From Rhypophila decipiens (taxonomy: Eukaryota > Ascomycota > Sordariomycetes > Sordariales > Naviculisporaceae): 64,000 nt of DNA. Location: the NCBI GenBank assembly GCA_033297075.1, contig MU858053.1, positions 539,108-603,107 on the forward strand, read 5' to 3'. The notes beneath the pieces were generated by a model that worked only from the letters and a program-made list of their open reading frames with translations, did not search any database and was not told the origin of the DNA. How positions within the stretch are numbered: the stretch's first letter is position 1; the number at the start of each line of letters is the position of its first letter. Shown here piece after piece: positions 1 to 10,522 of this stretch. The position numbers and the translations under genes were made by a program.

Positions 1-800
1 TACAGGCTTCCCTGATCTCATTTCTCTAGAGTCGTATACTTTCTTCTCCTGTTCATTTGTCTTTTTTGTCCTTGGCCTACACACCTAGTCTCTAATCAAT
101 ATCCGCCAATTTTGCTGGACAGGACAGTCGCAATAAACATCACAACAATAGTATTTAATGCCTCGTTTTGAAGAAACAAATCCGAAGCTTGATATCCCCA
201 CCTAGCGGAGCCTGTCTAACTCTGGCGTGCAATGTCTACCTGCTGGTCCACCTGATTTCAACGCCGAAATATCGTCCAATAAATCCTTTGATCGCTGCGC
301 TGCTGCCAGTAAGAGATATCTGCCAATTGTATTAGTAGACCTGTTGTTCCATCATCAATGTGACAGCAGAAAGGCCCTGTGTTCTCGTCACGAAAACAAT
401 ACTGTATCCGTACATGGATGTGTTGTGTGGCACAAGATGCCGCCGTGCTTACCAACCAGACACCAGTTCAATGGTTGCGTGATGAAAGTGGGTCACCCAA
501 CTTTTCCCCTGAGAAGGGTGGGGCAAGCATGTTTGACGAATTTAGAAACCTCCGTATCCGTCCTCCGTAACCAACGGGGTTTGCCAGCGTCAGGGAACCC
601 CTGTGGACCTTCCGGGCTTGCCGCGTACCAGTATTCTGCGACTTGCGCGTACTGTGCCTCCTAACACGGGAAAACTTGGAGCAATTTCAATTCTACACAT
701 TCCAGTCCACCTCAACGGCGACGAGAAACCGACCAGCGATCAGCCCAGAGAGACGCACGATATAGCTTTTGTTGTTGTTGCCGGCCGGCGAACACACGCA
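1..800. other. Upstream region of the LCB1 gene, no gene seen
   Basis: No convincing coding sequence. The open frames here (for example 227-664 +) have no recognisable domain and no splice-supported continuation. The last ~100 bases form a leader that includes a short TTG/TTGTTG run just before the LCB1 start. Confidence 0.5.
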
Positions 801-2634
801 ATGGATTTGCACGAGGTGCAGGCGCATCTCACCGAGTGGATGCACGAGGCGACGCTGGCATTTCAAAAGGTTCCCGGGTCTGCAGTCCTGATCCGCTACG
901 TCCGATCAAGTTACCAGAACGACCCAGTCCGCTCCGCGATTGAATTGATTCTCGTCATATTCTTTATACGTTATCTCCTCTCGCCCTCTTACTCGACCGA
1001 CAAGCAAAATTTCATCAAGCTCACCGAAGATGTAAGAAAGCGACGGGTCCGGGAGAAGTCTGAGGTGACACCACGAGGAGATATTGTTGACCTGGATGAT
1101 GATGCTGTCTAGGAAATCGATGAACTGGTCGACGAATGGGTCCCGGAGCCCCTTGTACTCCCGCAGACAAGCCTAGAAGAGACAGAGATGGAGAAACTTC
1201 CCGTACTTGTTGGGTAAGCAGTTTGAGCACGACGCCATGGACCGCAGGAGCTGACATTGTCCTGCTCATGCAGACCTACTGGGCCGAAATGCAAGCTTTC
1301 AAACGGAAAGACGGTTACCAACCTCGCATCCTACAATTTCTACAACCTCAACGCGAACGAGCAGATCAAGGAGAAGGCGATTCAGACCCTCCGTACCTAC
1401 GGTGTTGGACCCTGCGGACCGCCACAGTTCTATGCGACCCAAGACGTGCACATGAAGACGGAAGCCGACATCGCCTCGTTTCTGGGCACTGAGGGCTGCA
1501 TTGTCTACGCCCAGGCCTTCTCGACCATTTCTAGTGTGATTCCGGCGTTTTGCAAGCGTGGCGATGTCATTGTCGCAGACAGGGCTGTCAACTACTCGGT
1601 CCGGAGAGGCTTGGAGATCTCGCGCAGCAACATCAAGTGGTACGATCATGGTGATCTCGACCAGCTTGAGCGTGTTTTGGCTACCGTGGCAAAGGAGCAG
1701 GCCAAGAAGAAGCAGCTTACCAGACGATTCATCGTGACAGAGGCTCTGTTTGAGACAGTCGGTGACTGCACCGACTTGCCCCGATTGGTTGGTCAATCCA
1801 TCGAGAGTCGGTTGATTGCTGCGCTAACTCGGTGTTCTGCTAGGTTGAGCTCAAAGAAAAATACAAGTTCCGAATCATCCTCGACGAAACGTGGTCCTTT
1901 GGTGTTCTCGGACGTACAGGACGCGGATTGACTGAAGCGCAAAACGTGGATCCAACCCAGATTGATATGATCGTCGGATCCCTCGCCGGCCCCTTGTGCG
2001 CAGGCGGCGGATTCTGCGCAGGTGCCAAGGACGTGGTGGAGCATCAGCGCATCTCAGCAGCCTCGTACACCTTCTCGGCCGCGTTGCCAGCAATGACGGC
2101 CATGACGGCCAGCGAGAGTCTCAATGTGCTCCAGTCGAACCCCGAGATCCTCACCCAGTGCCGGGAGAACATCAGGCTGATGCGTGCGCAACTCGATCCC
2201 CGCAGCGAGTGGGTGATGTGCACCAGCGCACCCGAGAATCCCATCATGATCATGCGCTTCAAGCCCGAGGTCATCACCGCGCGGAGATTAACAACGGCGG
2301 ACCAGGAACGCTTGCTACAAGAGTGTGTTGATGAGGTGAGATATTGGTCTTTTTTTTCTCATCCCGTTTGAATGTGACAAATCGAGCACACGCTGATCAT
2401 GACATACAGGCTCTCGCCAACGGTGTCCTTATCACACGCCTCAAGGGCATGCCTGTCTCTACCCACACTCTGCTCAAGGGCGGCGATTGGACCGTTACGC
2501 CCGCCCTAAAGGTCTGCATCACCTCGGGCTTGTCCAAGAAGGACATTGAAAAGGCAGGCGTCACCATCCGGCATGCCGTCACCAAGGTGATGACTCGGAA
2601 GACCAATAATAAGCTCGGATTGCCCACTGCTTGA
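801..2634 (+). CDS. lcb1: Serine palmitoyltransferase subunit 1 (LCB1)
   Basis: Regulatory/structural subunit of serine palmitoyltransferase, which condenses serine with palmitoyl-CoA in the ER as the first step of sphingolipid synthesis. Five exons: 801-1031, 1113-1213, 1274-1787, 1844-2335, 2410-2634, giving 520 residues, the usual fungal LCB1 length. The first intron (81 nt, donor GTAAGA) removes an in-frame TAG, and splicing restores the family text LTED|EIDELVDEW. A membrane helix lies at about residues 46-60. The AOI-type PLP fold follows, with GVGPCGPP (Cys158, equivalent to human SPTLC1 Cys133 by context), TQDVHMKTEAD and ILDETWSFGVLGRTGRG. As known for LCB1, the PLP lysine is expected only in the partner LCB2, which is not in this window. 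The start is the first ATG before the amphipathic N-terminus and gives a normal-length product. Confidence 0.96.
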
Positions 2635-4095
2635 TAGAGAGGCGCGTCTCATTGTCGTTAACCAATTTGTTTCGAAAGAATTCAGCCACCGGGGCGTAAA
2701 ACTAGCGATTGTGACAACAGGCGTTCGGTTTGTGGCTTGGTGGCTTGGTGGCTACCTGGCAGAGGACGGCTGTAATGGGGTGGAAATGGGGGTTTCTTGC
2801 GTCCTCGGGTCTGCTGCCATGGTTCTGGCTTGCTCACATGGATGTGGTTCTTGGGGGTACCTAATGAACATGAAGCTATAATAGACGATGGACATGCTGT
2901 TGGGAAAACAGGTCGATTGAGAAAGAAGGTTTGGATTCCTTTCTTGGCGGCCGTCATATATATCTTGTAATATGGAGAGAAGTTCTTTGTTGGCTCGCTT
3001 CTCTATGTACATAGACACCGAATTAATATTCTTTTTTATGGAGGTATTCTCGCTTTTTTGTTCAAAAGTTGTGGTGTTTCTGAGACAGATATCCCCGCCC
3101 CCTTTTTTTTTGTTTTCCTGTGCGGTGTTTACTGCGCCGGCCCGTCAAAAAGCCATTTCTCTTTCTTTTTTTCTCTTCAACCCTGTTCTCATTGAGGATC
3201 TTCCGAGCCACAAAGGCTATCACCCGATATCGCCGCGGGAACCGCTCATTGGGCCGAGACATTTGACCAAGGTGTTGACGATTGCCGCATTGACATCTGC
3301 AAGCCACCGGCAGCGAAAATCACTTTGTGGAAGAAGGAAACACGGGATGAAGAATATCAACGCCCATCATCATCATTATCATCAAGGTCATAAATCAGGA
3401 GAGACAAAGGATCATGGCCTATCTACGAAGTATTCTGTGCCCTGTTGGTAGCTAGCTCGGACTCTCGGAGGTGGGGAGGATTTTGCCAACAGTCCGCGCA
3501 ACGGGTGCGGCTCAGCTGGTGAAGGAGGAGCGGTTACTGTTATCTCTCCATTTTTCTCATCTTGATAGTACAGTGATGAAGGGGTTGAGTGGCTGTTCAG
3601 GGATCGCGTTTGCCGCATTCCAGGGAGAAAAACACGCCCTTCTTTTTTCCAAGTTGGTTGCCAGGGTGATTGAGGCGATGAGGTCCTTTCTTCACAAGGT
3701 TGGGAGAAAGCAAGAGCTGTCTGTCTGTGGCTTGATGACAGGGCGACCTGTGATGTTGTTGTTGTTAGCCGCCTCATGAGGCCGATAGTCGTCCTTTCCG
3801 CCGAGGTGGTGGTTTCCATCTTGGAGGAAGGGGCCGACCGACCTCTTATTTAACCTCTCTCTCCCTCCCTTCACCCTCCTGTTATTGTTATTGTCTTGGC
3901 TGTTCGTGTCGTTCATTCCTGTTGAGCCGCATAATCGGAAACCCCCCCGAGCTGTGATCCTCCACGGTTGTGTGCACTTTTTGCCCTCCCGCGTTACACT
4001 GGCCTTTGGTATAATCTCATTTCGACCCAAGAAAGAAACAACAAGGCTTCAAGTCTGAAGAATCTGGAAGAAAGTCAAAATACGAATCAACCATT
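2635..4095. other. Intergenic: LCB1 3' end and GH17 promoter
   Basis: No gene seen in 1.46 kb. It contains an AT-rich run (GTCATATATATC near 2955), a CAT-rich stretch near 3364-3386, and a strongly pyrimidine-rich stretch near 3845-3880. The last resembles the CT-rich promoter or leader elements of filamentous fungi and probably belongs to the downstream glucanase gene. Confidence 0.5.
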
Positions 4096-5520
4096 ATGAG
4101 ATCCATGTGCTTGGCGGCGGCTGTTGCTGCCCTCCCACAGGCGCTCTTTCTGTTTGCCGACCTTGCAGCAGCCAAACCAACCCCTTCAAGGGAAGAAAAA
4201 CGAGGTAGGTACATACTTGTTGTCAACATCGGGACCCCAGGCGCCCTTTCCACTTTGGTGACTGGACATATGGAACCCGAAGCTCACTCTCATAATCCAG
4301 ATCTGAGATTCTACCCCAATGGCGTGGCGAGATATCACTATCGTCGACCGCCCATGAGGCCGGTCAAAATCATCATCGTCGACAAGACCCCTTCATCATC
4401 GGACAAGGATGATGGGAGCCAGGTCGTCGTATATGTTGACCCCGAAGGCCATCCCATCGAGACCTTGACCCAGGCCGCCCGAGTTGTCCCGTCGCCAACA
4501 CCAGCGCCGAAAGAGTCCAGAGTAGTGGAAGCAGCATCAAATCCATCACTAGAGGCGGCCAAGGCGGCTTCCCTCATTCTCAACGTGGTCGAGATATCAG
4601 CACCTCCTTCACCAACTCCTTCCCAAGCAGAAGGAATCGCCGACGAGACTCCCAAGCTCAAGCCAGCCTCGGCGGCGGGACCTGCAGGAAACGACACTCT
4701 CCTCAGCGGGGTGACTTACTCACCATACAACTCGGATGGCACATGCAAGACAGGGCCCCAAGTAGCGGCCGACATTCGAGCCATTGCCCCCCTCCACTCC
4801 CTGATCCGAATCTACGGCGTAGACTGCAACCAAGTCGCAACGCTGCTTGCTGCCGTCCAACCCTTTGCCTCCTCGCTCCGCCTCTTCCTAGGCATCTTCA
4901 ACCTAGTCGACCTAACCAGCCAAATCACGACCCTCATAAAGGCCGTCACGGACAACAACGGTGGCGGCTGGCGCCTAATCGACACCATCAGCATAGGTAA
5001 CGAGCTAGTAAACAACAACCAAGCCACACCGCAACAAATCCTCTCGTCCCTCGCCACAGCGCGCACCGCGCTCCGGCGCGCAGGCTACACAGGTCCCGTC
5101 GTAACCGTCGACACCGTCTCGGCCATCGCCCAGAACCCATCCCTCTGCGACGCGTCCGACTACTGCGCCATCAACGTCCACCCCTTCTTCGACCCCAACA
5201 CAAGTCCCGACAAGGCAGGCGAATTTATCGCCAGCCAAGTCAAGATTGTCCGCGAGAAACTGGCAGACCCTAAGCAGAGGATTGTCGTCACCGAGACGGG
5301 GTGGCCTTGGGCGGGCAACGCGAATGGGCTGGCTGTTCCTGGAAGAGAGAACCAAAAGACGGCGATAGGTTCTATTGTGGCGAGGTTCGGAGGGGACGGG
5401 GAGGAGGAGGGAATGGGATCGTTGGAGAATTTAATCTTGTTTACTGCGTTTAATGACCAGTGGAAGAAGGCTGAGGCTGGGACTTTTTTTGCGGAGCAGT
5501 ATTGGGGGATGTATAATTGA
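4096..5520 (+). CDS. Secreted GH17 beta-1,3-glucanase / glucanosyltransferase (Scw/EglC-like)
   Basis: Glycoside hydrolase family 17 enzyme that cuts or remodels beta-1,3-glucan in the cell wall. An N-terminal signal peptide (about residues 1-26, hydrophobic, AAA before KPTP) is followed by a KR dibasic site. A low-complexity Pro/Ser linker leads to the catalytic domain, from LLSGVTYSPYNSDGTC to the C-terminus. The likely acid/base is the Glu of SIGNELVNN (codon 5002) and the nucleophile the Glu of VVTETGWPWAG (codon 5293). A likely intron spans 4205-4300 (GTAGGT...AATCCAG, 96 nt). Because it is in frame and stop-free, the gene reads either as 474 residues unspliced or 442 spliced. The spliced form puts the KR site next to DLRFYPNG. 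No GPI signal is evident at the C-terminus, so the product is probably soluble or wall-bound. It is convergent with the OPT transporter gene downstream. Confidence 0.92.
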   Translation: MRSMCLAAAVAALPQALFLFADLAAAKPTPSREEKRGRYILVVNIGTPGALSTLVTGHMEPEAHSHNPDLRFYPNGVARYHYRRPPMRPVKIIIVDKTPSSSDKDDGSQVVVYVDPEGHPIETLTQAARVVPSPTPAPKESRVVEAASNPSLEAAKAASLILNVVEISAPPSPTPSQAEGIADETPKLKPASAAGPAGNDTLLSGVTYSPYNSDGTCKTGPQVAADIRAIAPLHSLIRIYGVDCNQVATLLAAVQPFASSLRLFLGIFNLVDLTSQITTLIKAVTDNNGGGWRLIDTISIGNELVNNNQATPQQILSSLATARTALRRAGYTGPVVTVDTVSAIAQNPSLCDASDYCAINVHPFFDPNTSPDKAGEFIASQVKIVREKLADPKQRIVVTETGWPWAGNANGLAVPGRENQKTAIGSIVARFGGDGEEEGMGSLENLILFTAFNDQWKKAEAGTFFAEQYWGMYN

Positions 5521-6122
5521 TCTTGGCTTGAAATTCTCTTGAGGGGCTACTACGTAAGGTACTTTTTTGTATGTGGGTTGGTTTTGTGGGCTATTCTAGG
5601 TACCTATGTAAGGAGGAGGAGGAGGAGGATAAGAGTTTGGATCTGTTATGATGCGAGAGATGATGATTTTGATGTATCCTGAAACCGATGAATGGGTTTC
5701 ATTTTCCTCCGTTTCTCTTGGTTACCTAGATATATACGGCTTTTTTCGAGGAGGCTTTGAGACTTTTGGATGATTTGTTGGAAGCCAATTATGGGCGGTC
5801 CTTTTTTGTTGTCTCTTTCTAGTGTACCTTGCATGGTATGATGTGTAAAAGATTATGGTATTTAGGTTAGCTGTTTGTTCTAGATTCGTATGTTCTTGTG
5901 CTGCTGGTACGCCTATGTACTCTCATGCCGGATGACTGGATGATGGGACCACCAACAGTATGTATGACAATGTGACCCCTTTTTATTATTTCCGAAAGCC
6001 CCTTTCACGACACAGTTGCTTTCCTGGTGAAGATGCCTTTTCACAAAATCATGATATGGTGTCACGACTGGAAATGGAGAGGGGGACCAGTCAGGTTTAG
6101 ATATAAAAGTAAACAAAGCACC

Positions 6123-6174
<52 letters not shown>

Positions 6175-6209
6175 GCTGCCTTGGATATAACATCTCTCAA
6201 GTTTTCAAT
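5521..6209. other. Convergent intergenic between GH17 and OPT genes
   Basis: No gene seen. It holds the two facing 3' ends, a short (AGG)6 run at 5611-5628, and the (TCA)17 tract described separately. Confidence 0.5.
6123..6173. repeat. (TCA)17 trinucleotide microsatellite
   Basis: A perfect run of 17 TCA units. It lies 36 bases past the stop of the OPT gene, which runs on the other strand, so its transcript would carry (TGA)17 in the 3' untranslated region. It is the longest simple repeat in the window. Confidence 0.95.
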
Positions 6210-8666
6210 CTAGTTGAGCGCATTAGGCGGGAGATCAACCGGTGGGAAGCACCGATCAATGATGCCAGTCTCCTGAATATCAACACAAGTTAGTACAGCG
6301 ACTGATACGTGGTTCTGGTCAAAAAATAGAAAAAACTAACCTCATTGCCCCACCAAAATGGCATCTGCGCATTAGGCAGGTTGATAGCCAACATGATGAT
6401 GGTCTGGGTGATTTGCGTGCCGCAGTCCAGCCCGACACCCAAGAGGTAATTGTACTTTCGGAACCACACCGGATGATAGCGCAGCATGTAGCCCATAAAG
6501 AACAAGGCCAGCAAGCCCGAGGTCATGAGATTCGTCGTACCGTAGACGGGAAACGACAGCGCACCCGACATGATGACGACGGGGTTGCACCGCGTCTCGA
6601 GCTGCCACCCGGGCTTGAACCGGTGCACGATGTACACCATCGCGACCAAGGCAGGGCCGATCAAGAAGGCCCAGTAGATCCAGTGGTAGTCTGACCCTTC
6701 AGCAAAAAACACCTTGGGACCCAGAATGCCCCAGAGGACAGAGAGCGAATAAAAGTTCTTGGTCTTGAGTGCGAGCCACGAGTTGGACTCGACGCTGCCC
6801 GTCAGCGTGTCTTTACCAATGTAGTCGATCACGAGCCGCATGACGCCGTAGTTGACAAACGGGCCGAGCAGGGTCCCGTAGACCTGGGCCCAGAACATCT
6901 CGCGCTCCGGCACCTTCATGTAGAAGCCAAACTTGTAGTCCGAGATGAGGTTGAGGTTCTGCTCGAGGATCTGCCGGCCGTACGTCATGCTCGCCAGCAC
7001 GGCCGACGGGTTGCCCGGGAACATGGACCCGGCCATGAGCTCCGAGAGGAAGGCCATGCCGACCTGCATGTTGGCCACGCCCCAGAGGATGCCGTTGGGG
7101 AAGGTGCAGATGAAGGAGGTAAGCGTGATGACGATGAACCCCCACCAGGGCAGGTCGATCTCGGCGCCGTAGAGACAGCCCAGCGACAGGGCGAAGCAGA
7201 CGGCCAGGAGGGCGAGATACCACCAGTGCGGCACCCGCGGGGTGCGGCTCATGAGCTTGAGGTACGGGTCGTCGTAGTCGTTGCGGCGGCCCTGCCACGC
7301 CTCGCGGATCGAGACCCACGAGTCGCGGCCGTACCACAGGGCGGCGTAGACCAGCGCGCCCGTAGAGCAGGCAAAGCCCCAGAAGAAGTACATGGCGTAC
7401 GAGATGGACCAGTGGGGCTCCGAGTACTCGTCCATGGCGGTCTGGTTGAGCGTGAACTGCGGCGTGAGCACCCTGCTGATGTTGTACCGGTTCCCGTCCT
7501 CGTCGAAGGTCCCGGACGACATGGGCGGGAAGTTGAGCGCGTTGAGCGTGTTGGTAAAGTACATGATGGGATACATCATCCATACGGCGAGCACCGCGCC
7601 TCCAATCTGAGAGGCGTTTGCCCACAGGGGAGTATAGAGGGGCTGCCAGAATGTCGCATAGTTCCAGTCCAGGGTCAAGTCGAGCATGCCAAAGCCGTGG
7701 TAGCCCGATCCCATCACAAACCCCTTCCATTGCCCGTGGGCAAAGTAGCAGAGCAAGGGAATTGAGGAGAGGAGGGGGAATATGAAGCCGGGAATCCATT
7801 GCCAGACAAAGGTAGCCACGGCTACGTACGTGAAGAAGCGAATCGAGTTCTTGGTGACGCTGGGGTTCTTGTGCATGGCGTTGAACAGCGCCACGTTGGG
7901 CAGCACTCCCGGGTAGTAGATCTTGGGTGGCCGAACAAGGATGTCTCTGAAGATTCCTGCGAAGCCGTAGCCGATCATCTGGGTCGTGATGAGAAACAGA
8001 ATGCCCCAGCCGGCATTCAGCTTCCTCCCATAGTACATCTCGAGTGCGGAAAGAGGACCAAGGCCATACGCAGTGTAGCACTGTCCAAAGAATCAGTACA
8101 CTATATCTGTTTGTGAGACCAAGAAAACAACTCACACTGCCCCAGTAGGCGACCACAATCAGCGAGTGCTCCTTGGCATTCCAAGGGCCAGGGTTGAGGC
8201 TGAAAGAACGGCCAAAGAGGGAAAATGAGCGCGTGGGTAGCCACCTTGCCATGGCGTCTCCCATGCCCCAGGACAGGAGCTGGACAGCATAGCTCGAGAG
8301 CGTGTTGACATAGGGCTTGAAATAATACATGGACGAGACAGCGCAGCCCACGACGACCCAGAAGGTGGTCAAGAACCAGAACCGAAAGGTGAGAATCGGC
8401 TCACTAAAGTCGTTGTGGAGGTCGACTGTCTTGGCCACCAGAGGAACTGGGTAGTCCTTGAGACGAGGATCAATGAACTCTTCATCGTCATCTGGCACAT
8501 AGATCTTGGCCGCGTCGTCATAGTCCGACGTGTTATCCTGGCCGGATATGGTCTCGATGTCCGTCCGAGCCTTTTCACTCTCAAAGCGTTTCTCGTCCTC
8601 ACCTTGTACCGCCGGGGCGACGACCTCAACGCCCTCGTCGGGCTTGGCATCAGGGGTAACCGCCAT
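6210..8666 (-). CDS. OPT family oligopeptide transporter
   Basis: Proton-coupled plasma-membrane transporter of small peptides (Oligopeptide Transporter family). Three exons on the minus strand: 8666-8136, 8080-6341, 6272-6210. The introns are 55 and 68 nt and splicing gives 777 residues, the normal length. Both family signatures are present: NPGPWNAKEH (about residues 158-167) and RPPKIYYPG (about 227-235). A hydrophilic acidic N-tail of ~90 residues precedes many hydrophobic helices. The short third exon is supported because it continues GNE with ETGIIDRCFPPVDLPPNALN, the kind of Cys/Pro-rich tail seen in OPTs. Reading through the last intron would give an unlikely tail and an early stop. 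Whether peptides, glutathione or a siderophore is the substrate cannot be told from sequence. Confidence 0.95.
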
Positions 8667-10522
8667 GTCGGGATGGGAGGGGGGAACGTGTCAAGCGCAG
8701 TACGTAGCCGTGAACAAGACGGGAAGTTTGCCCTTGTGGGAAACAAGTAACGCCAAGGGCTTGGGAAACATGGCGAACTAAATAACCGAAAAGCTTGTAT
8801 CCATCCGGGCTCACTCAGTATTCCCGGGGTCTGGTCTTGGTGGTGCAATATCACCTTCCAGAAAGGCGTCATGCATATTCCAACAGTCGGTCAATATATT
8901 GCTCGGAACAAATTGCTCCCATGGTGCCACGGCCTATCCGTCTGCTTGGGGTTCTCGACGTCGTAACTGGGGTATCTGGAATTCGGACCTGTGGAGATCG
9001 TATCTCTCCTTGCTCTCTTTGGCTCCACTGAAGATGCGTGGTGATGTGATGCGCAGCATAGCTTCTAGATCGGGTAGGTCGTGGTGTCCATTCCATGAGA
9101 AAGTTGTACAGGAGCGGGAGGTTTCGCTATCACCTCATGCCATGGGCCATGAGCTCAGGGTCCAGATAACGGATCCTTGAGCATATCTAATGGTATCGAA
9201 CCAGCGTTGAAGGGTTCAGATCCGGATAAAGTCCAAGGGTATATCATCAATCGGCCGTATCAATTTGGTCCCGCAATTCCAGATCGGCATTGGAGAGCAA
9301 ATCTCCAACAGCGGCAGAGTAGACCACGAGCAAGAGAGACGGCTGTGTCAACATCTGTCTCGAGTGTCTTGAAGACCGAGACAACGAGTGCGAGATAACC
9401 GCGACTTGATTGGGTCGTGCGACAGGTGAATGGTGTCTTGACGAGGAACCTCGGGTCGATGAGGGGAAGAGCAGCGACGACTGACTGCCCAAGCAGGAAG
9501 GTGACTTGTGGTCAATAAACATCCGTCACAGTCAAATTGCGGATACAGTACGTACGTTTTGTTTTTCCTCCGAGTCCGTTCAATCAAGCTTTGCCTTGGC
9601 ACGGCAGGTGATATGTGGACGGCATTCATATCGCTGCCACGCTGTGCTCGGTAATCGGCTGAGATGCTTATTAAGGCCTTCCCGCTGTCCCCATACATGT
9701 ATGTACACCATCGTAATTGGTGGCGCTTGGAGCTCTTGAGTGGTATTAAAATCCGCAATCTTTATGGCGTCTTATTCCCAGTCCGGATGTTCGTATATAG
9801 CATTTACGATAGGTGCAGAAACAGGTCCGCCACTCTGCCAAAGGACAAGGTCACAAGTAACATAGAGTGCGACATCGTTGGTGATTCGGCCCTTCCCATA
9901 CACGCCACCGACATACAAGTTCCTTATTTCCGTCTGGGTCTCTCCATATGGAACTTGGAGGCCAGCAGGTCTCCTCGCAACATTGACAACTTGGAGATTG
10001 CTGAACGCCGTACCCAAGGTACCCGGTACCCTGCTGCCATCTTCCTTGTGCCGAAACAAACACTTGCATTCACTCGTCAAGGCGCCCTTCTTTTGCATCG
10101 TCTAACCGTCACAATTCCAGGACCTCTCCAGCCATTCCCGAATAATATAGAGCAAGAGACTAGATGCCAAGACCCATCGGAATAGGGGCTTTGTTTATCG
10201 TCTGCCTTGGCAAACTGCTCGCCGCTACAGTAACCAACCAGCCAGTCACACCTTTGACGCGCAGCGCAAGGTAAAAGAACAAAAAAAAGTTCAGCAAACT
10301 TGCCATGGGTATTATTATTCATCATACAACCAATAAGTAGTCCGTCATCACACATATATATCCAAAAAAAAGTAAAACGCTTTCATCAGCGACGCCTTTT
10401 TACCGAGGGGGTATTCAACTGTTCCACAAGTCCCACCAAACAACATCCTTTTCAGATCGTATACCAAAAAGAGAAAACAAGCCACAAAAAAAACATGAAC
10501 CAAACAAATCATCACAAGGGGC
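8667..10522. other. Intergenic: OPT promoter and permease 3' end
   Basis: No gene can be supported in 1.86 kb. Overlapping open frames exist near 9664-10185 (+) and 9772-10098 (-), but neither has a recognisable domain or intron-extended partner. The first few hundred bases should hold the promoter of the OPT gene. Confidence 0.45.

Noticed and set aside
227..664. 145-codon open frame (+)
   Set aside because: Cys/His-rich chance-like composition, overlaps other open frames, no domain; it lies upstream of LCB1.
1032..1112. Apparent premature TAG stop in the LCB1 gene
   Set aside because: The stop lies inside an 81-nt intron with a GTAAGA donor and TAG acceptor. Removing it restores conserved LCB1 text, so the gene is intact.
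6813..8666. 617-codon minus-strand frame overlapping the OPT gene
   Set aside because: Only its first 177 codons are OPT. The rest is the wrong frame, reached by reading through the 55-nt intron.
9664..10185. Overlapping frames on both strands upstream of the permease 3' end
   Set aside because: The minus-strand text looks faintly protein-like but no family, start context or neighbouring exon supports either frame.
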